Positions 12,701 through 22,659 of a stretch of 64,000 nt of DNA are shown piece after piece (position 1 is the stretch's first letter; each line of letters starts with the position of its first letter). The stretch is from Pseudomonas sp. IAC-BECa141 (GTDB lineage: Bacteria > Pseudomonadota > Gammaproteobacteria > Pseudomonadales > Pseudomonadaceae). The translations under genes and the position numbers were made by a program. The notes under the pieces were generated by a model. That model was not told the DNA's origin and did not search any database. It saw only the letters and a list, made by a program, of their open reading frames with translations. The stretch lies in assembly GCF_020544405.1 (NCBI RefSeq), contig NZ_CP065410.1:620001-684000 (forward strand), given 5' to 3'.

Positions 12701-12989
12701 TCGCGCATGGCAACCGGCCAACTGCCTGCAACCGACGATCCCGGTGCATGCGCCGCTGGTGTTCGACTTGCTTGATACCTGGATGCAGCGCTCGCTGGGC
12801 GGTTGCCAGTACCACGTCGCGCATCCGGGCGGGCGCAATTACGAAACGCTGCCGGTCAACGCCAACGAAGCGGAGAGCCGGCGCATGGCGCGTTTCTTCC
12901 GCATCGGACATACGCCGGGGAAACTTCCTATACCGAATCTGACTATTTCCGACGAGTTTCCGATGACACTCGATTTACGACGCTTTTGA
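9715..12989 (+). CDS. Transglutaminase / DUF2126 putative amidoligase (apparent frameshift)
   Basis: Two-module cytoplasmic protein, 1,091 residues if one base is restored. The N-terminal module (about residues 1-290, [16 protein letters not shown]) is a bacterial transglutaminase-like cysteine-peptidase fold with [16 protein letters not shown] (Cys), [13 protein letters not shown] (His) and GLDATSG (Asp). The C-terminal module is DUF2126, which Pfam describes as a putative amidoligase related to carboxylate-amine ligases. The frame breaks at the G-run 10701-10705: one extra G turns MGANRPSYP into the family's MGGEPTFVS and joins the second frame. Start is a GTG behind a perfect AGGAGG (9703-9708). 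First of three genes likely acting together; substrate unknown. Confidence 0.85.
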
Positions 12990-13077
12990 TTCGTACACGA
13001 CCCCCGGATTTTTCGTATATCCGGGCGTCATGTGCCTGCGTTAGTCTGACCGAACCTTGCCGGCTGCCGAGCTTTCC

Positions 13078-15563
13078 ATGCCTGACCTGCTTGACCGCTA
13101 CCCGCTTACGGCGGGCACCTATCACGAACTGCTCGACGACAGCGGAGCGGTGCGCCCGCACTGGCGGCGACTGGTCGACCAATTGCAGCGCAGCACTCCG
13201 GCGCAACTGGCGCAGCGCCAGGCGTTGCTGACCCGGCAGATTCAGGAAAACGGCGTCACCTACAACGTCTATGCCGACCCCAAGGGTGCGGATCGTCCTT
13301 GGGAGCTGGACCTGCTGCCCCATGTGATCGCCGCCGATGAGTGGCAACAGCTGTCTGCCGGAATCGCCCAGCGCGCGCGGCTGCTCAATGCGGTGCTGGC
13401 GGACCTGTATGGCCCGCAACAGTTGATTCGCGAAGGCTTGCTACCGGCGGAGCTGGTGTTCGGTCACAACAACTTCCTCTGGCCCTGTCAGGGCATTGCG
13501 CCGCCGGATGGGGCCTTTCTGCATCTGTATGCCGTGGATCTGGCGCGCACGCCGGACGGGCGCTGGTGGGTGACGGCGGATCGTACTCAGGCGCCATCGG
13601 GTGCCGGTTACGCGCTGGAAAACCGCACCATCGTGTCCCGTGCCTTCCCCGAGATGTACCGGGATATGAAGGTGCAGCATCTGGCCGGATTCTTCCGCAC
13701 CTTGCAGGAAACCCTGGCCCGTCAGGCGCCTTGCGACGATGACGCACCGCTGGTGGTGTTGCTGACCCCGGGGCGTTTCAACGAGAGCTATTTCGAACAT
13801 CTTTATCTGGCGCGCCAGCTCGGTTATCCGCTGGTGGAGGGCGGTGACCTGACGGTGCGCGATGCCACGGTCTACCTGAAAACCCTCAGTGGCCTGCGCC
13901 GGGTACACGCGATCATGCGCCGGCTCGACGATGACTTTTGCGATCCGCTGGAGTTGCGCACGGATTCGGCGCTCGGCGTTCCGGGATTGCTGGAGGCGGT
14001 GCGTCAGGGCCGGGTGCTGGTGGCCAATGCGCTGGGCAGCGGGGTGCTGGAGTCGCCGGGGCTGCTGGGTTTCCTGCCGAAGATCAATCAGTACCTGTTC
14101 GGCGAAGAGCTGATCCTGCCGTCCATTGCCACGTGGTGGTGCGGTGAGGTGCCGGTGTTGGCCCAGGCGCTGGAGAAACTGCCGGAGCTGTTGATCAAAC
14201 CGGCGTTTCCGTCGCAAAGCTTCGCACCGGTTTTTGCCCGGGATCTGAGCGAAAAACAGCGTGAAAGTCTCGCCGCGCGCATGCAGGCCCGTCCTTATGC
14301 GTACGTTGCGCAAGAACTCGCCCAGTTGTCCCAGGCACCGATCTGGCAGCCCGAGGACGGGCAACTGCAACCCCGGGCAATCGGCATGCGCATGTACGCC
14401 GTGGCCAGTCACGACGGTTATCGGGTGCTGCCCGGTGGGCTGACCCGGGTCGCGGCCGAAGCCGATGCCGAAGTGGTATCGATGCAGCGCGGCGGCGCGA
14501 GCAAGGACACCTGGGTGCTGGGGATCGGCCGCCAAGCGGCGAGCAGTGGAAAGCCCAGCGCAACATCGGCGTGCCTGATCTGGTGCGCCGCGATCCGTAT
14601 CTGCCGTCGCGGGTGGTGGAGAACCTGTTCTGGTTTGGCCGTTACTGCGAGCGTTGCGACGACAGTGCGCGGCTGCTGCGGATCATGCTGGCGCGCTACG
14701 TCGACGGCGATGACCCGCAGGCCCTGCAGGCTGCCGTGGAGCTCGGCGAGCGACTGATGCTGCTGCCGGACGAAGGCAAGCTGCCGGAGCGCCTGCTCGC
14801 GGCACTGCTCGGCGAGGACTGGTCGTTCAGCCTGCGCTCCAACCTGCAACGCTTGCAGTGGGCGGCATCCCAGGTGCGCGGCAAGCTGTCCCGTGAAAAC
14901 TGGCAGGCGCTGGTGGAGCTGCAACGCGAGGCTTCGGAGCTGGACACCGACGAACCGGATTTTGGCGAACTGCTGGATTTTCTCAACCGATTGGTGATGT
15001 CGCTGGCGGCGCTGTCCGGGTTTGCTCTCGATGACATGACCCGCGACGAAGGCTGGCGTTTCCTGATGATCGGCCGGCGGATCGAGCGCCTGCAGTTTCT
15101 CAGCAGCAGCCTCGCGGGATTCCTGCGCGGCGCCGGGGCGTTCGATCAGGCCGGGCTTGAGTGGTTGCTGGAGTTGGGGAATAGCAGCATCACCTATCGC
15201 TCGCGTTATCTGGCGGTGGCGCAATTGATTCCGGTGCTCGACCTTTTGCTGCTGGATGAGCAGAACCCCCATGCGGTGCTGTTCCAGTTGAAGCTGGTGA
15301 CCCGCACCCTCAAGCGTCTGAACGATGATTTCGGTGTGCCGAGGGAGGCTGGATTGCCGCCGCTGGTCGAGCGTCTGGCGCGTTTCGACCTGAGCTGTCT
15401 GGAGAATCCGCTGTTCGGCGAATCCAGCGTGCGCGCGGCCCTCGATGGTCTGGCGGATCTGTTGCAGGAGATCGCCGACGCCAGCAGTCAGGTGTCGGAT
15501 CGTCTGGCGCTGCGCCATTTCGCCCATGTCGATGATGTCAGCCAGCGCACGGTGTCCGTCTGA
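13078..15563 (+). CDS. Circularly permuted ATP-grasp / alpha-E fusion (apparent frameshift)
   Basis: 828 residues if one base is restored. Residues about 1-480 form a circularly permuted type-2 ATP-grasp domain (NGVTYNVYADPKG, ELVFGHNNFLWPCQG, VVLLTPGRFNESYFEH, RDATVYLKT). Residues about 500-828 are an alpha-E helical domain starting VPDLVRRDPYLPSRVVENLFWFGRY. The frame breaks at the G-run 14520-14523; adding one G gives WVLGDRPPSGEQW, which is continuous. ATP-grasp enzymes of this class are predicted peptide or amide ligases. The ATG at 13078 follows the previous stop by 88 bases. The stop overlaps the next gene by one base (TGATG). Confidence 0.85.
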
Positions 15564-16456
15564 TGAGCGCCCATTACCAGATCTTTCACGACACCTGCTA
15601 TCGCTATGACAGCCCGGTGTCCCTGGCTCAGCAACTGGCGCACCTGTGGCCGCGCGAATGCGAGTGGCAGCGCTGCACCGAACAGCAATTGCTGATCAGT
15701 CCGGAGCCGACCACCCGCCGTGACGAGCAGGATGTGTTCGGCAATCCGCTGACCCGCCTGGCCTTCGAACGGCCACACGATGAGTTGCAGGTCAATGCAC
15801 GGCTGACGGTCGAGGTGCTGGCACGGCCCGTGGTGGATTTTCATCAGTCGCCGGCCTGGGAATTGACGCGTAACGCGCTGACCTACAGCAGCCAGCCGCT
15901 GTCTGCTTCGTTGCTGGAAGCCTGCTGCTATCGATTCCAGTCGCCCTACGTGCACCTGAAGCGCAGTTTCGTCGAGTTCTCGGAGAGCTGTTTCCCGGCC
16001 GGCAGACCATTGATGCTGGGTGTGCAGGCCCTGATGCAGAAGATCTTCAGCGAATTCACCTTCGACGCCGAAGCAACGCAAGTCGCGACGCCACTCGTTG
16101 AAGTGCTGGAGCGCCGGCGCGGGGTCTGTCAGGACTTCGCGCACTTGATGCTCGCATGCGTGCGATCACGCGGGTTGGCGGCGCGTTACGTCAGCGGCTA
16201 TCTGCTGACTCAGCCGCCACCGGGGCAGCCACGGTTGATCGGTGCCGATGCGTCCCATGCCTGGGTTTCAGTGTTTTGCCCGGTGCTGGGCTGGGTGGAT
16301 TTCGACCCGACGAACAATGTGCAGCCGGCGCTGGAGCACATCACCTTGGCCTGGGGGCGGGATTTCTCCGATGTGTCGCCGTTGCGCGGGGTGATATTGG
16401 GCGGTGGCAATCACGACCCGGAAGTCCGCGTCACCGTGATGCCTCTGGAGGAGTGA
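15563..16456 (+). CDS. Transglutaminase-like family protein
   Basis: 297-residue protein with an N-terminal beta-rich transglutaminase-associated domain (HYQIFHDTCYRYDSPVSL) and a C-terminal transglutaminase core: RRGVCQDFAHLMLACVRS (Cys), DASHAWVSVFCPVLGWVDFDPTNN (His and Asp). The full triad is present, so it should be active as a thiol hydrolase or acyltransferase. No signal peptide, hence cytoplasmic. Its ATG overlaps the alpha-E gene stop, and it closes the three-gene transglutaminase/amidoligase/ATP-grasp set. A REP doublet follows directly. Confidence 0.88.
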   Translation: MSAHYQIFHDTCYRYDSPVSLAQQLAHLWPRECEWQRCTEQQLLISPEPTTRRDEQDVFGNPLTRLAFERPHDELQVNARLTVEVLARPVVDFHQSPAWELTRNALTYSSQPLSASLLEACCYRFQSPYVHLKRSFVEFSESCFPAGRPLMLGVQALMQKIFSEFTFDAEATQVATPLVEVLERRRGVCQDFAHLMLACVRSRGLAARYVSGYLLTQPPPGQPRLIGADASHAWVSVFCPVLGWVDFDPTNNVQPALEHITLAWGRDFSDVSPLRGVILGGGNHDPEVRVTVMPLEE

Positions 16457-16464
16457 AGGTCAAA

Positions 16465-16553
16465 TGTGGGAGCGGGCTTGCTCGCGAAAGCAATATGTCA
16501 GTCACATCCATCGTGAATGTCACGGCGCTTTCGCAAGCAAGCCCGCTCCCACA
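16465..16553. repeat. REP doublet
   Basis: Inverted REP units at 16465-16489 (GTGGGAGCGGGCTTGCTCGC) and 16528-16553 (GCAAGCCCGCTCCCACA), about 40 bases apart, between the convergent transglutaminase gene and a small minus-strand gene. Confidence 0.85.
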
Positions 16554-16584
16554 GGAATTGCGTTCAGTGGTCCTGCGGTATTGC

Positions 16585-16764
16585 TCAGGCCTCGGGTGCC
16601 TGGTCTTTCGGTGCCTCAACATCATCATCGGTCGCCACTTCACCGTCAGGGTTCAGTGCCGCTTCTTCAGCCATCTGTTTCTTGCGCTGAAGCTTTTCCT
16701 CTTTCTTCTGTTCCTTGGCCAGGTCACGTTGACGTTTGGCGAAGGAGTAATTGGGTTTGGCCAT
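16585..16764 (-). CDS. Small charged conserved protein
   Basis: 59-residue protein beginning MAKPNYSFAKRQRDLAK. Residues about 8-35 are almost all Lys, Glu, Gln and Arg and should form a single charged helix; the rest is acidic (ATDDDVEAPKD). I recall similar small proteins annotated as hypothetical in pseudomonads; the function is unknown. The internal ATG at 16762-16764 is chosen because the upstream in-frame extension is arginine/proline-rich noise and the protein looks complete from here. Confidence 0.65.
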   Translation of the reverse strand: MAKPNYSFAKRQRDLAKEQKKEEKLQRKKQMAEEAALNPDGEVATDDDVEAPKDQAPEA

Positions 16765-16832
16765 GGGCGATCCTCTGGGGTCGAAGGTGAGGTTGAGCGG
16801 CGCGTATTCTGCCCTGTATCGGTGCCCGGCGG

Positions 16833-17420
16833 TTAACCGGGTTTCTGGTCGACCCATTTGGGCGTGACGGTGGGCTTCCAGTTATCGAGGGCTTCGAGCA
16901 GCGTTTGAGGCGATTCACTCACTTGCAGCATGTCACGGTGTGGTGCGCGAACGAAGCCTTCGCCGACGATGTGATCGAGAAATGCAGTGAGTTTGCTGTA
17001 GAAACCGTTCACTTCCAGCAGGCCGAGCGGCTTGCCGTGGTAGCCGAGCTGGCCCCAGGTCCAGACTTCGAACAGCTCTTCCAGGGTGCCGAGGCCGCCG
17101 GGAAGGGCGATGAACGCATCGCTGAGTTCGGCCATCCGCGCCTTGCGCGCGTGCATGCCGTCGACTACTTCCAGACGTGTCAGGCTTTTGTGACCGATTT
17201 CCTTGTCCATCAGGCTCTGCGGGATGATGCCGATCACTTCGCCACCGGCCGCCAGCGCGGCATCGGCGACAATCCCCATCAGGCCGACGGCGCCACCGCC
17301 ATAGACCAGGGTCAGCTTACGTTCGGCGATAGCCTTGCCGAGGGCAATGGCGGCTTCGGTGTACGCCGGGGTGGTGCCGGCGTTGGCACCGCAAAATACA
17401 CAAACGGATGTGAGAGACAT
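16833..17420 (-). CDS. LOG family protein (cytokinin-type nucleotide phosphoribohydrolase)
   Basis: 195-residue Rossmann-fold protein of the TIGR00730/LOG family, which removes ribose 5-phosphate from cytokinin riboside monophosphates or from related purine nucleotides. Signatures seen: [11 protein letters not shown] near the N-terminus, [12 protein letters not shown], and the diagnostic [12 protein letters not shown]. The Met-Ser-Leu start at 17418-17420 has a strong AGGAGGAAGGC site directly upstream; the longer in-frame extension is Cys/Pro-rich and unlikely. True substrate in this organism is unknown. Confidence 0.9.
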   Translation of the reverse strand: MSLTSVCVFCGANAGTTPAYTEAAIALGKAIAERKLTLVYGGGAVGLMGIVADAALAAGGEVIGIIPQSLMDKEIGHKSLTRLEVVDGMHARKARMAELSDAFIALPGGLGTLEELFEVWTWGQLGYHGKPLGLLEVNGFYSKLTAFLDHIVGEGFVRAPHRDMLQVSESPQTLLEALDNWKPTVTPKWVDQKPG

Positions 17421-17478
17421 GCCTTCCTCCTGGGTCAATCGGTCACAGGGTAATGGCTGGCACGCCCTGATCCAAGGG

Positions 17479-17568
17479 CTAGACTTCGTGTTTCGGGGTT
17501 TCATAAGTACCGCTGGCACCACAGGCGTAGGCGGCGAGCAGACTGCACAACAGGCTGTTGAAGGACAT
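17479..17568 (-). CDS. Possible 29-residue hydrophobic small protein
   Basis: Short reading frame [20 protein letters not shown]..., ending ...ETPKHEV, preceded by GGAG about nine bases before the ATG. The first 20 residues are hydrophobic with two cysteines, resembling a signal or membrane-anchor segment. It lies upstream of and parallel to the LOG gene. I do not recognise it. Codon usage looks like that of neighbouring genes, but the length gives little support. Confidence 0.35.
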   Translation of the reverse strand: MSFNSLLCSLLAAYACGASGTYETPKHEV

Positions 17569-17673
17569 GACGGATGCTCCGGTTGAGTTGAGCCCTGAAG
17601 ATACGTCCCGCCCAAACGTCTGGCTGTTAGATTGTTTCGATGAGTGTCATAGCCTGAAAGTTGTATACAATTT

Positions 17674-17687
17674 TTGACTCAAGTCAT
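17674..17687 (+). promoter_or_regulatory. Anr/Dnr (FNR-type) site upstream of azurin
   Basis: TTGACTCAAGTCAT matches the FNR/Anr consensus TTGAT-N4-ATCAA in 8 of 10 informative positions and lies 72 bases before the azu ATG. Anr-dependent azurin expression is known in P. aeruginosa. A perfect palindrome TTGTATACAA sits immediately upstream at 17661-17670. Confidence 0.55.
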
Positions 17688-17758
17688 AGGAACTTGCGAA
17701 GATTTCAGGCAGTCTTCCAACCATTCGTGTTTTGTTAACCCTGCCTTGGAGATTCACC

Positions 17759-18205
17759 ATGTTTTCCAAAGTTGTTGCGGTATCCCTGCTGGCGCTGGCC
17801 AGCAGCCAATTGATGGCTGCCGAGTGCAAAACCACCGTTGACTCCACCGACCAGATGTCCTTCAACACCAAGGAGATCGTGATCGACAAGAGCTGCAAGA
17901 CCTTCACCGTCGAACTGACCCACTCCGGCAGCCTGCCGAAGAACGTCATGGGCCATAACCTGGTGATCAGCAAGGAAGCCGACATGCAGCCGATCGCCAC
18001 CGACGGCCTGGCCGCCGGCATCGACAAGAACTACCTGAAGGACGGCGACGAGCGCGTCATCGCCCACACCAAGATCATCGGCGCCGGCGAAAAAGACTCG
18101 CTGACCATCGATGTATCGAAACTGGCTGCCGGCACCGATTACGGCTTCTTCTGCTCGTTCCCTGGCCACATCTCGATGATGAAAGGCACAGTGGTTGTGA
18201 AGTAA
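17759..18205 (+). CDS. azu: Azurin precursor
   Basis: Periplasmic blue type-1 copper protein, an electron carrier for denitrification and other redox partners. 148 residues: a 20-residue signal peptide ending ...SSQLMA, then the mature protein starting [12 protein letters not shown]. Copper ligands are all visible: His46 in VMGHNL and the C-terminal loop [14 protein letters not shown] with Cys112, His117 and Met121. The Cys3-Cys26 disulfide pair is present. The ATG at 17759 follows CTTGGAGA; the upstream in-frame Met would spoil the signal peptide. Likely regulated by Anr. Confidence 0.98.
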   Translation: MFSKVVAVSLLALASSQLMAAECKTTVDSTDQMSFNTKEIVIDKSCKTFTVELTHSGSLPKNVMGHNLVISKEADMQPIATDGLAAGIDKNYLKDGDERVIAHTKIIGAGEKDSLTIDVSKLAAGTDYGFFCSFPGHISMMKGTVVVK

Positions 18206-18219
18206 GAAAACCGCAGTCC

Positions 18220-18250
18220 AAAAAAAGCGTCCCGAGGGACGCTTTTTTTA
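18220..18250. terminator. Bidirectional terminator between azu and nadE
   Basis: AAAAAAAGCGTCCC GAGG GACGCTTTTTTT: A-run, 8-bp GC stem and T-run, so it can serve both converging genes. Confidence 0.9.
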
Positions 18251-18260
18251 TGCCCGGAAT

Positions 18261-19088
18261 TCAAGGCGCAAACGGCATGACGCGCTTGTGATGAGTCTTT
18301 TTGTAGGTGTTGACGATGATGTCGAACGCTTCCTGACGCACCGGCTCGCCGTGCAGGAAAGCGTCGATCTCGGCGTAGGTCACGCCGTGGGACGCTTCGT
18401 CCGGTTTGCCCGGCGACAGGTCTTCCAGATCCGCCGTCGGCACTTTTTCCACCAGCGATTCCGGTGCCCCGAAGCTGCGGGCGATGGCCCGGACCTGGTT
18501 TTTCACCAGACCGCTGAGCGGGGCCAGGTCGCAGGCGCCGTCACCGAACTTGGTGAAGAAACCCATTACCGCTTCCGCCGCGTGGTCGGTGCCGATCACC
18601 AGACCATGGGCCGCGCCGGCGATCGTGTACTGGGCGACCATGCGCATCCGCGCTTTGGTGTTGCCGAGCACGAAATCCACCGACACCGCGTGCTTGCCTT
18701 CGAAGGCTGCGACTTCGCTGGCCAGGGATTTCACTGCCGGGCCGATGTTGACGGTATGGCGCTCGTCCGGGGCGATGAAGTCCACCGAAGCCTGGGCATC
18801 GTGCTCATCGAACTGCACGTCGTACGGCAGGCGCACGGCGATGAACTTGTAGGCCTCGTCACCGGTGCGCTCGCGCAGTTCACGTACGGCGCGCTGGGCC
18901 AGCAGACCTGCGGTCAGCGAGTCGACACCGCCGCTGATGCCCAGCACCAGGGTCTTGAGCCCGGAATTGGTCAGGCAATCCTGGATGAAGGTGATGCGTC
19001 GGGCGACTTCCGCTTCGAGGGCCTGGTAATCGGCGAACGGCGGCTGAACGTTGAGCTGTTCAGCAATCTCACGCTGTACGGCTTGCAT
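18261..19088 (-). CDS. nadE: NH3-dependent NAD+ synthetase
   Basis: Last step of NAD+ formation: ATP-dependent amidation of nicotinic acid adenine dinucleotide with ammonia. 275 residues, ammonia-dependent form, since there is no N-terminal glutaminase domain. The ATP-pyrophosphatase P-loop [14 protein letters not shown] is near residue 50; [17 protein letters not shown] and the [13 protein letters not shown] loop are typical. Only four bases separate it from the end of pncB, so pncB and nadE form a nicotinate salvage operon. Confidence 0.96.
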   Translation of the reverse strand: MQAVQREIAEQLNVQPPFADYQALEAEVARRITFIQDCLTNSGLKTLVLGISGGVDSLTAGLLAQRAVRELRERTGDEAYKFIAVRLPYDVQFDEHDAQASVDFIAPDERHTVNIGPAVKSLASEVAAFEGKHAVSVDFVLGNTKARMRMVAQYTIAGAAHGLVIGTDHAAEAVMGFFTKFGDGACDLAPLSGLVKNQVRAIARSFGAPESLVEKVPTADLEDLSPGKPDEASHGVTYAEIDAFLHGEPVRQEAFDIIVNTYKKTHHKRVMPFAP

Positions 19089-19092
19089 GAAT

Positions 19093-20316
19093 TCACTCCT
19101 TGCTAGAAAGGCTGGAAACGGCAGGAACCTGGAAAACGTGTCGCAAATAGGCGACGAAATTCGGGTCTTTGCAGTGGGTCTTGCCCGGCTCGTCGGAGAT
19201 CTTCGCCACCGGTTGGCCGTTGCAGGCGGTCATTTTAAGCACGATGCTCATCGGTTCGACACCCGGAATGTCACAGGTCAGGTTGGTGCCGATGCCGAAG
19301 CTGACATTGATCCGCCCCCGCAGTGCCCGGAAGATCTCCAGCGACTTGGGCAGCGTCAGGCTGTCGGAGAACACCAGAGTCTTGCTCATCGGATCGATGC
19401 CGAGCTTGTGATAGTGGGCGATGCATTTTTCGCCCCACAGCACCGGATCCCCGGAATCGTGGCGCAAGCCGTCGAACAGCTTGGCGAAGAACAGATCGAA
19501 GTCGCCGAGGAAGGCATCGGTGGTGATGCAGTCGGTCAGGGCGATTCCCAGCAGGCCGCGGTACTCGCGGACCCAGCAATCGAGGGCGGCAATCTGGCTG
19601 TCGATCAGTCGCGGGCCGAGTTGCTGGTGCGCCATGATCCACTCGTGGGCCATGGTGCCCAGTGGTTTCATGTCCAGCTCGCGGGACAGGTGCACGTTGC
19701 TGGTGCCGACAAAACGCCCGGGGAAATCGTGCTTGAGCACGTTCACCACTTCTTCCTGCACCCGGTAGGAAAACCGTCGGCGGGTGCCGAAATCGGCGAC
19801 CTGCAACTGCGACAGCTCGTCGGCCGAGGCGTTGGCGGTCAGCCAGTCGAACTTGCGATACAGCTGCTCGCGGGCCTGTTCCAGCAGCGTTTCGCGGTAG
19901 CGATAACGGTTGCGCACTTCGCTGACGATCGCCAGCAGCGGCACTTCGAACAGGATCACATGCAGCCACGGCCCGCGCAGGCGGATGAACAACTCGCCGT
20001 TCTCGATGCCGGTGTGCAGGTAGCGCAGGTTGAAGCGGAACAGACCGAGGAAACGCAGGAAATCCGGCTTGAGGAACGAGATGCGCTCGAGAAAGCTCAA
20101 CTGATCGGCGCTCAGACTCAACTCGGCCAGGCGCTCGACCTGAAAGCGGATCTCCGCCAGATACGGACGCAGATCCTCACTGTTACGGCAACGGAACTCC
20201 CATTCGACTTCGACGTTGGGGTAGTTGTGCAGCACCGCCTGCATCATCGTCAGTTTGTAGAAGTCGGTGTCGAGCAGGTTCTGCACGATGCGATCGGCAA
20301 ATACACTCTCGCTCAT
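19093..20316 (-). CDS. pncB: Nicotinate phosphoribosyltransferase
   Basis: Converts nicotinate and PRPP to nicotinate mononucleotide (Preiss-Handler pathway). 407 residues from [24 protein letters not shown], the usual start, which has its own ribosome site (TGGAGACC). Typical segments: [42 protein letters not shown] (region of the phosphorylated His) and [10 protein letters not shown]. The frame stays open upstream into a different, AT-richer gene-like segment with no stop between them (see next entry). Confidence 0.95.
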   Translation of the reverse strand: MSESVFADRIVQNLLDTDFYKLTMMQAVLHNYPNVEVEWEFRCRNSEDLRPYLAEIRFQVERLAELSLSADQLSFLERISFLKPDFLRFLGLFRFNLRYLHTGIENGELFIRLRGPWLHVILFEVPLLAIVSEVRNRYRYRETLLEQAREQLYRKFDWLTANASADELSQLQVADFGTRRRFSYRVQEEVVNVLKHDFPGRFVGTSNVHLSRELDMKPLGTMAHEWIMAHQQLGPRLIDSQIAALDCWVREYRGLLGIALTDCITTDAFLGDFDLFFAKLFDGLRHDSGDPVLWGEKCIAHYHKLGIDPMSKTLVFSDSLTLPKSLEIFRALRGRINVSFGIGTNLTCDIPGVEPMSIVLKMTACNGQPVAKISDEPGKTHCKDPNFVAYLRHVFQVPAVSSLSSKE

Positions 20317-20886
20317 AACGGGGTCTCCAGGCGGGCCGCGCATTGGCGCGGTATCAATCAATGGCGCTAGTGGCGCATATCCTGAATGAAGATTGCTAGC
20401 GATTTTTTGCTCGGTGGCCTGCTTTCGTCTTTGAAGGCTTTCGCTTTTTTGTCCTGAAGCAGTTTTTTGTTCGGGATACACATCGAGCGCCGCTTGAATG
20501 ACCCGCTCAAGTCGCTCCCAGCTTTTTATGTACTCTTCGAGAAGCGAATGCCTAGGGATGAGATTTGTTTCGACCGCTTTGATCATTGCTGCCCTGAGCA
20601 TTGCATAAGTGGCTGCTTCAGGCATTGGCGAAGCCCCCTTGAAGGTAAGCTGATCGAGCCTGGCAACGCCATCCTGAAGCAATACATAAACAGGGAGTAG
20701 CAGTCGGTAAAGATCTGAGTCATTGATGTCCTTGATGGTTACGGATGTCAGAGTCTCTAGAAGGCCGACAGCCGCGCGGATTCTGAAACTGGCATCTTCG
20801 AATAGTTCGCTGGGCGCGGCGTGTGTATCTATTAAATAGGTCGGGCTGTTGGTCGAGTTGGATTTAAGTGGGGAATAACGATTCAT
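20317..20886 (-). CDS. Unrecognised 190-codon segment open in frame into pncB
   Basis: From a Met at 20886 ([18 protein letters not shown]) a protein-like sequence runs in the same frame as pncB and reaches its ATG without a stop. It is helical and soluble in character ([41 protein letters not shown]) with a Gln/Lys-rich end. Base composition is lower in GC than pncB, suggesting later arrival. I do not recognise the family; it is faintly like short pseudomonad DUF proteins of the DUF3077/DUF6124 kind. Either it is a separate gene whose stop was lost to an indel, or it is expressed as an N-terminal extension of PncB. Confidence 0.4.
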
Positions 20887-21022
20887 CGGGCGCGTCCTGA
20901 TAATTGTTTTCGGCTTAATGAGCAGAAGAGCTGTTTGTTCTTTAATTCGATTCGGTGAAGTACTTGTGTATTGGTTAGCTGAGCCATCGCGGGTCAAATG
21001 GCTCAGCACTCGGCCTGGTTTT

Positions 21023-22483
21023 TCAAGCTGATCGTGTAGTTGCTTCGTTGGTTACCGATGACGAACTGCGATTTATTGTTTGTACTTCCCTTGGTTGCGG
21101 CGGCCAGGCCAATGGGTCGAGATCAAGATCAAGAAACTTGCTGGAGTCGAAAAGGGGCGTCTTGATTCCGATACGACGCTGCTCGTCGTAATCTCGCAAG
21201 ATCCGCAGGCAAACTTTAAACAGCAGTGCCATGGATACAAGGTTGACCAGCGCCAGCAACGTCATGGTGATGTCGGCGAAAGCAAGCACGGTCGAAAGAT
21301 CCTCTACCGCCCCCCATAACACCAAAACCAATACCAGCGATCGGTAGAAGAACAGCGTTTTTCGGGGTTCGCCAAACATGAACCGAAGGCTGTTTTCCCC
21401 GAGGTAGTAGTTGTAGAGCATCGCCGTGAAGACGAACAGCGCCAGCACCACACTGATGAACATTCGCCCCCATTCACCGACCACGGCCGCCAACGAGTTT
21501 TGCGCCAGCGCAACGCCGTCGCCCTCAAATCCCGGCGAGTAGAAACCCGAAAGCAAAATGAGTAATGCCGTGCACGTACAAATCACGAACGTGTCGATGA
21601 ATACGCTGAATGCCTGCACGACGCCCTGTGCCACCGGATGGTCGGTTTTCGCCACGGCAGCAACATTGGGAGCGCTGCCCAGTCCCGCTTCATTGGAAAA
21701 CACGCCGCGTCTCACCCCCATGACTATTGCGCCGCCGACGAATCCACCAAAGGCCTGATCCAGGCCGAATGCACTGCGGATGATGGTCATCAGCATTGGC
21801 GCAACCTGATCGAACTGCAGCACGATCACATAGCTCGTAACGCCGATGTAAGCGAGAACCTTCAGCGGCACCAACAGGTCGGCTACGGCAGCTATTCGTT
21901 TTATCCCGCCCATGAAAACTACCCCGAGCAGTAGCGCCAATATGAGCCCTGACCCTATCGGCGCCAGACCAAAAGCGTCTTTCAGCGAATGTGAGACCGC
22001 ATGTGATTCGAGACCATTGATTGCAAATCCAAACGTCACCAGCAGCAGAAGTGCTGCAATTGTTCCGAGCCAGCGTTTGCCCAGTCCGTGCTCGATGTAC
22101 CAGGAGGGCCCGCCTCGAAACACGCCATTCCCATCGCTACGTTTGTAGAGCTGGCCCAGTGTGCATTCGAAGAAGCTGCTCGACATGCCGAGCAACGCTG
22201 TCATCCACATCCAGAACACGGCACCGGGGCCTCCCATGCTCACAGCAATCCCTACCCCGACGATGTTGCCCGTGCCCACCCGCCCGGCGAGGCTGAGCGT
22301 CAATGCCTGAAGCGAACTCAGTTGGCGACTGCCGCTGCGCCAACTGCCCGGTAAAACGGTAAACATGTGCAGGAAATATCTGAACTGGACAAACCTTGAT
22401 CGGATGGTGAAATAGCTACCCAGTCCAAGGACTACAGGGATCAAAACCTTTCCCGAAAGAAAGTCGTTGATGATGTCTAGCAT
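21023..22483 (-). CDS. AGCS family sodium/amino-acid symporter
   Basis: 486-residue inner-membrane carrier of the alanine/glycine:cation symporter family. About ten to eleven hydrophobic segments. Family signature regions present: [27 protein letters not shown] near residue 70 and [24 protein letters not shown] in the middle. The first cytoplasmic residues [14 protein letters not shown] and the position of the motifs support the start. The C-terminal 40 residues are hydrophilic. Substrate is probably alanine or glycine, by family only. Divergently transcribed from an XRE-type regulator. Confidence 0.92.
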   Translation of the reverse strand: MLDIINDFLSGKVLIPVVLGLGSYFTIRSRFVQFRYFLHMFTVLPGSWRSGSRQLSSLQALTLSLAGRVGTGNIVGVGIAVSMGGPGAVFWMWMTALLGMSSSFFECTLGQLYKRSDGNGVFRGGPSWYIEHGLGKRWLGTIAALLLLVTFGFAINGLESHAVSHSLKDAFGLAPIGSGLILALLLGVVFMGGIKRIAAVADLLVPLKVLAYIGVTSYVIVLQFDQVAPMLMTIIRSAFGLDQAFGGFVGGAIVMGVRRGVFSNEAGLGSAPNVAAVAKTDHPVAQGVVQAFSVFIDTFVICTCTALLILLSGFYSPGFEGDGVALAQNSLAAVVGEWGRMFISVVLALFVFTAMLYNYYLGENSLRFMFGEPRKTLFFYRSLVLVLVLWGAVEDLSTVLAFADITMTLLALVNLVSMALLFKVCLRILRDYDEQRRIGIKTPLFDSSKFLDLDLDPLAWPPQPREVQTINRSSSSVTNEATTRSA

Positions 22484-22659
22484 TCAAAGCTCCTTGCTAT
22501 TGAAAGTGCTGGCGTTTTTTATTGGCTGGTCAATTCCTGAAACCTTTCAGGGCTCGTAATATCCGGCCATATTTCGTTGGGCGCAATTTCGCAAGTTGCT
22601 TAAAAGTGATGCGGGTTGCTGCTATGTTTGTGTCTTCTAAAATCGTTTCAGGAATATTT

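Noticed and set aside
19051..20370. 439-codon plus-strand frame opposite pncB
   Set aside because: Shadow of pncB; composition (His, Gln, Val, Gly-rich) is that of an antisense frame.
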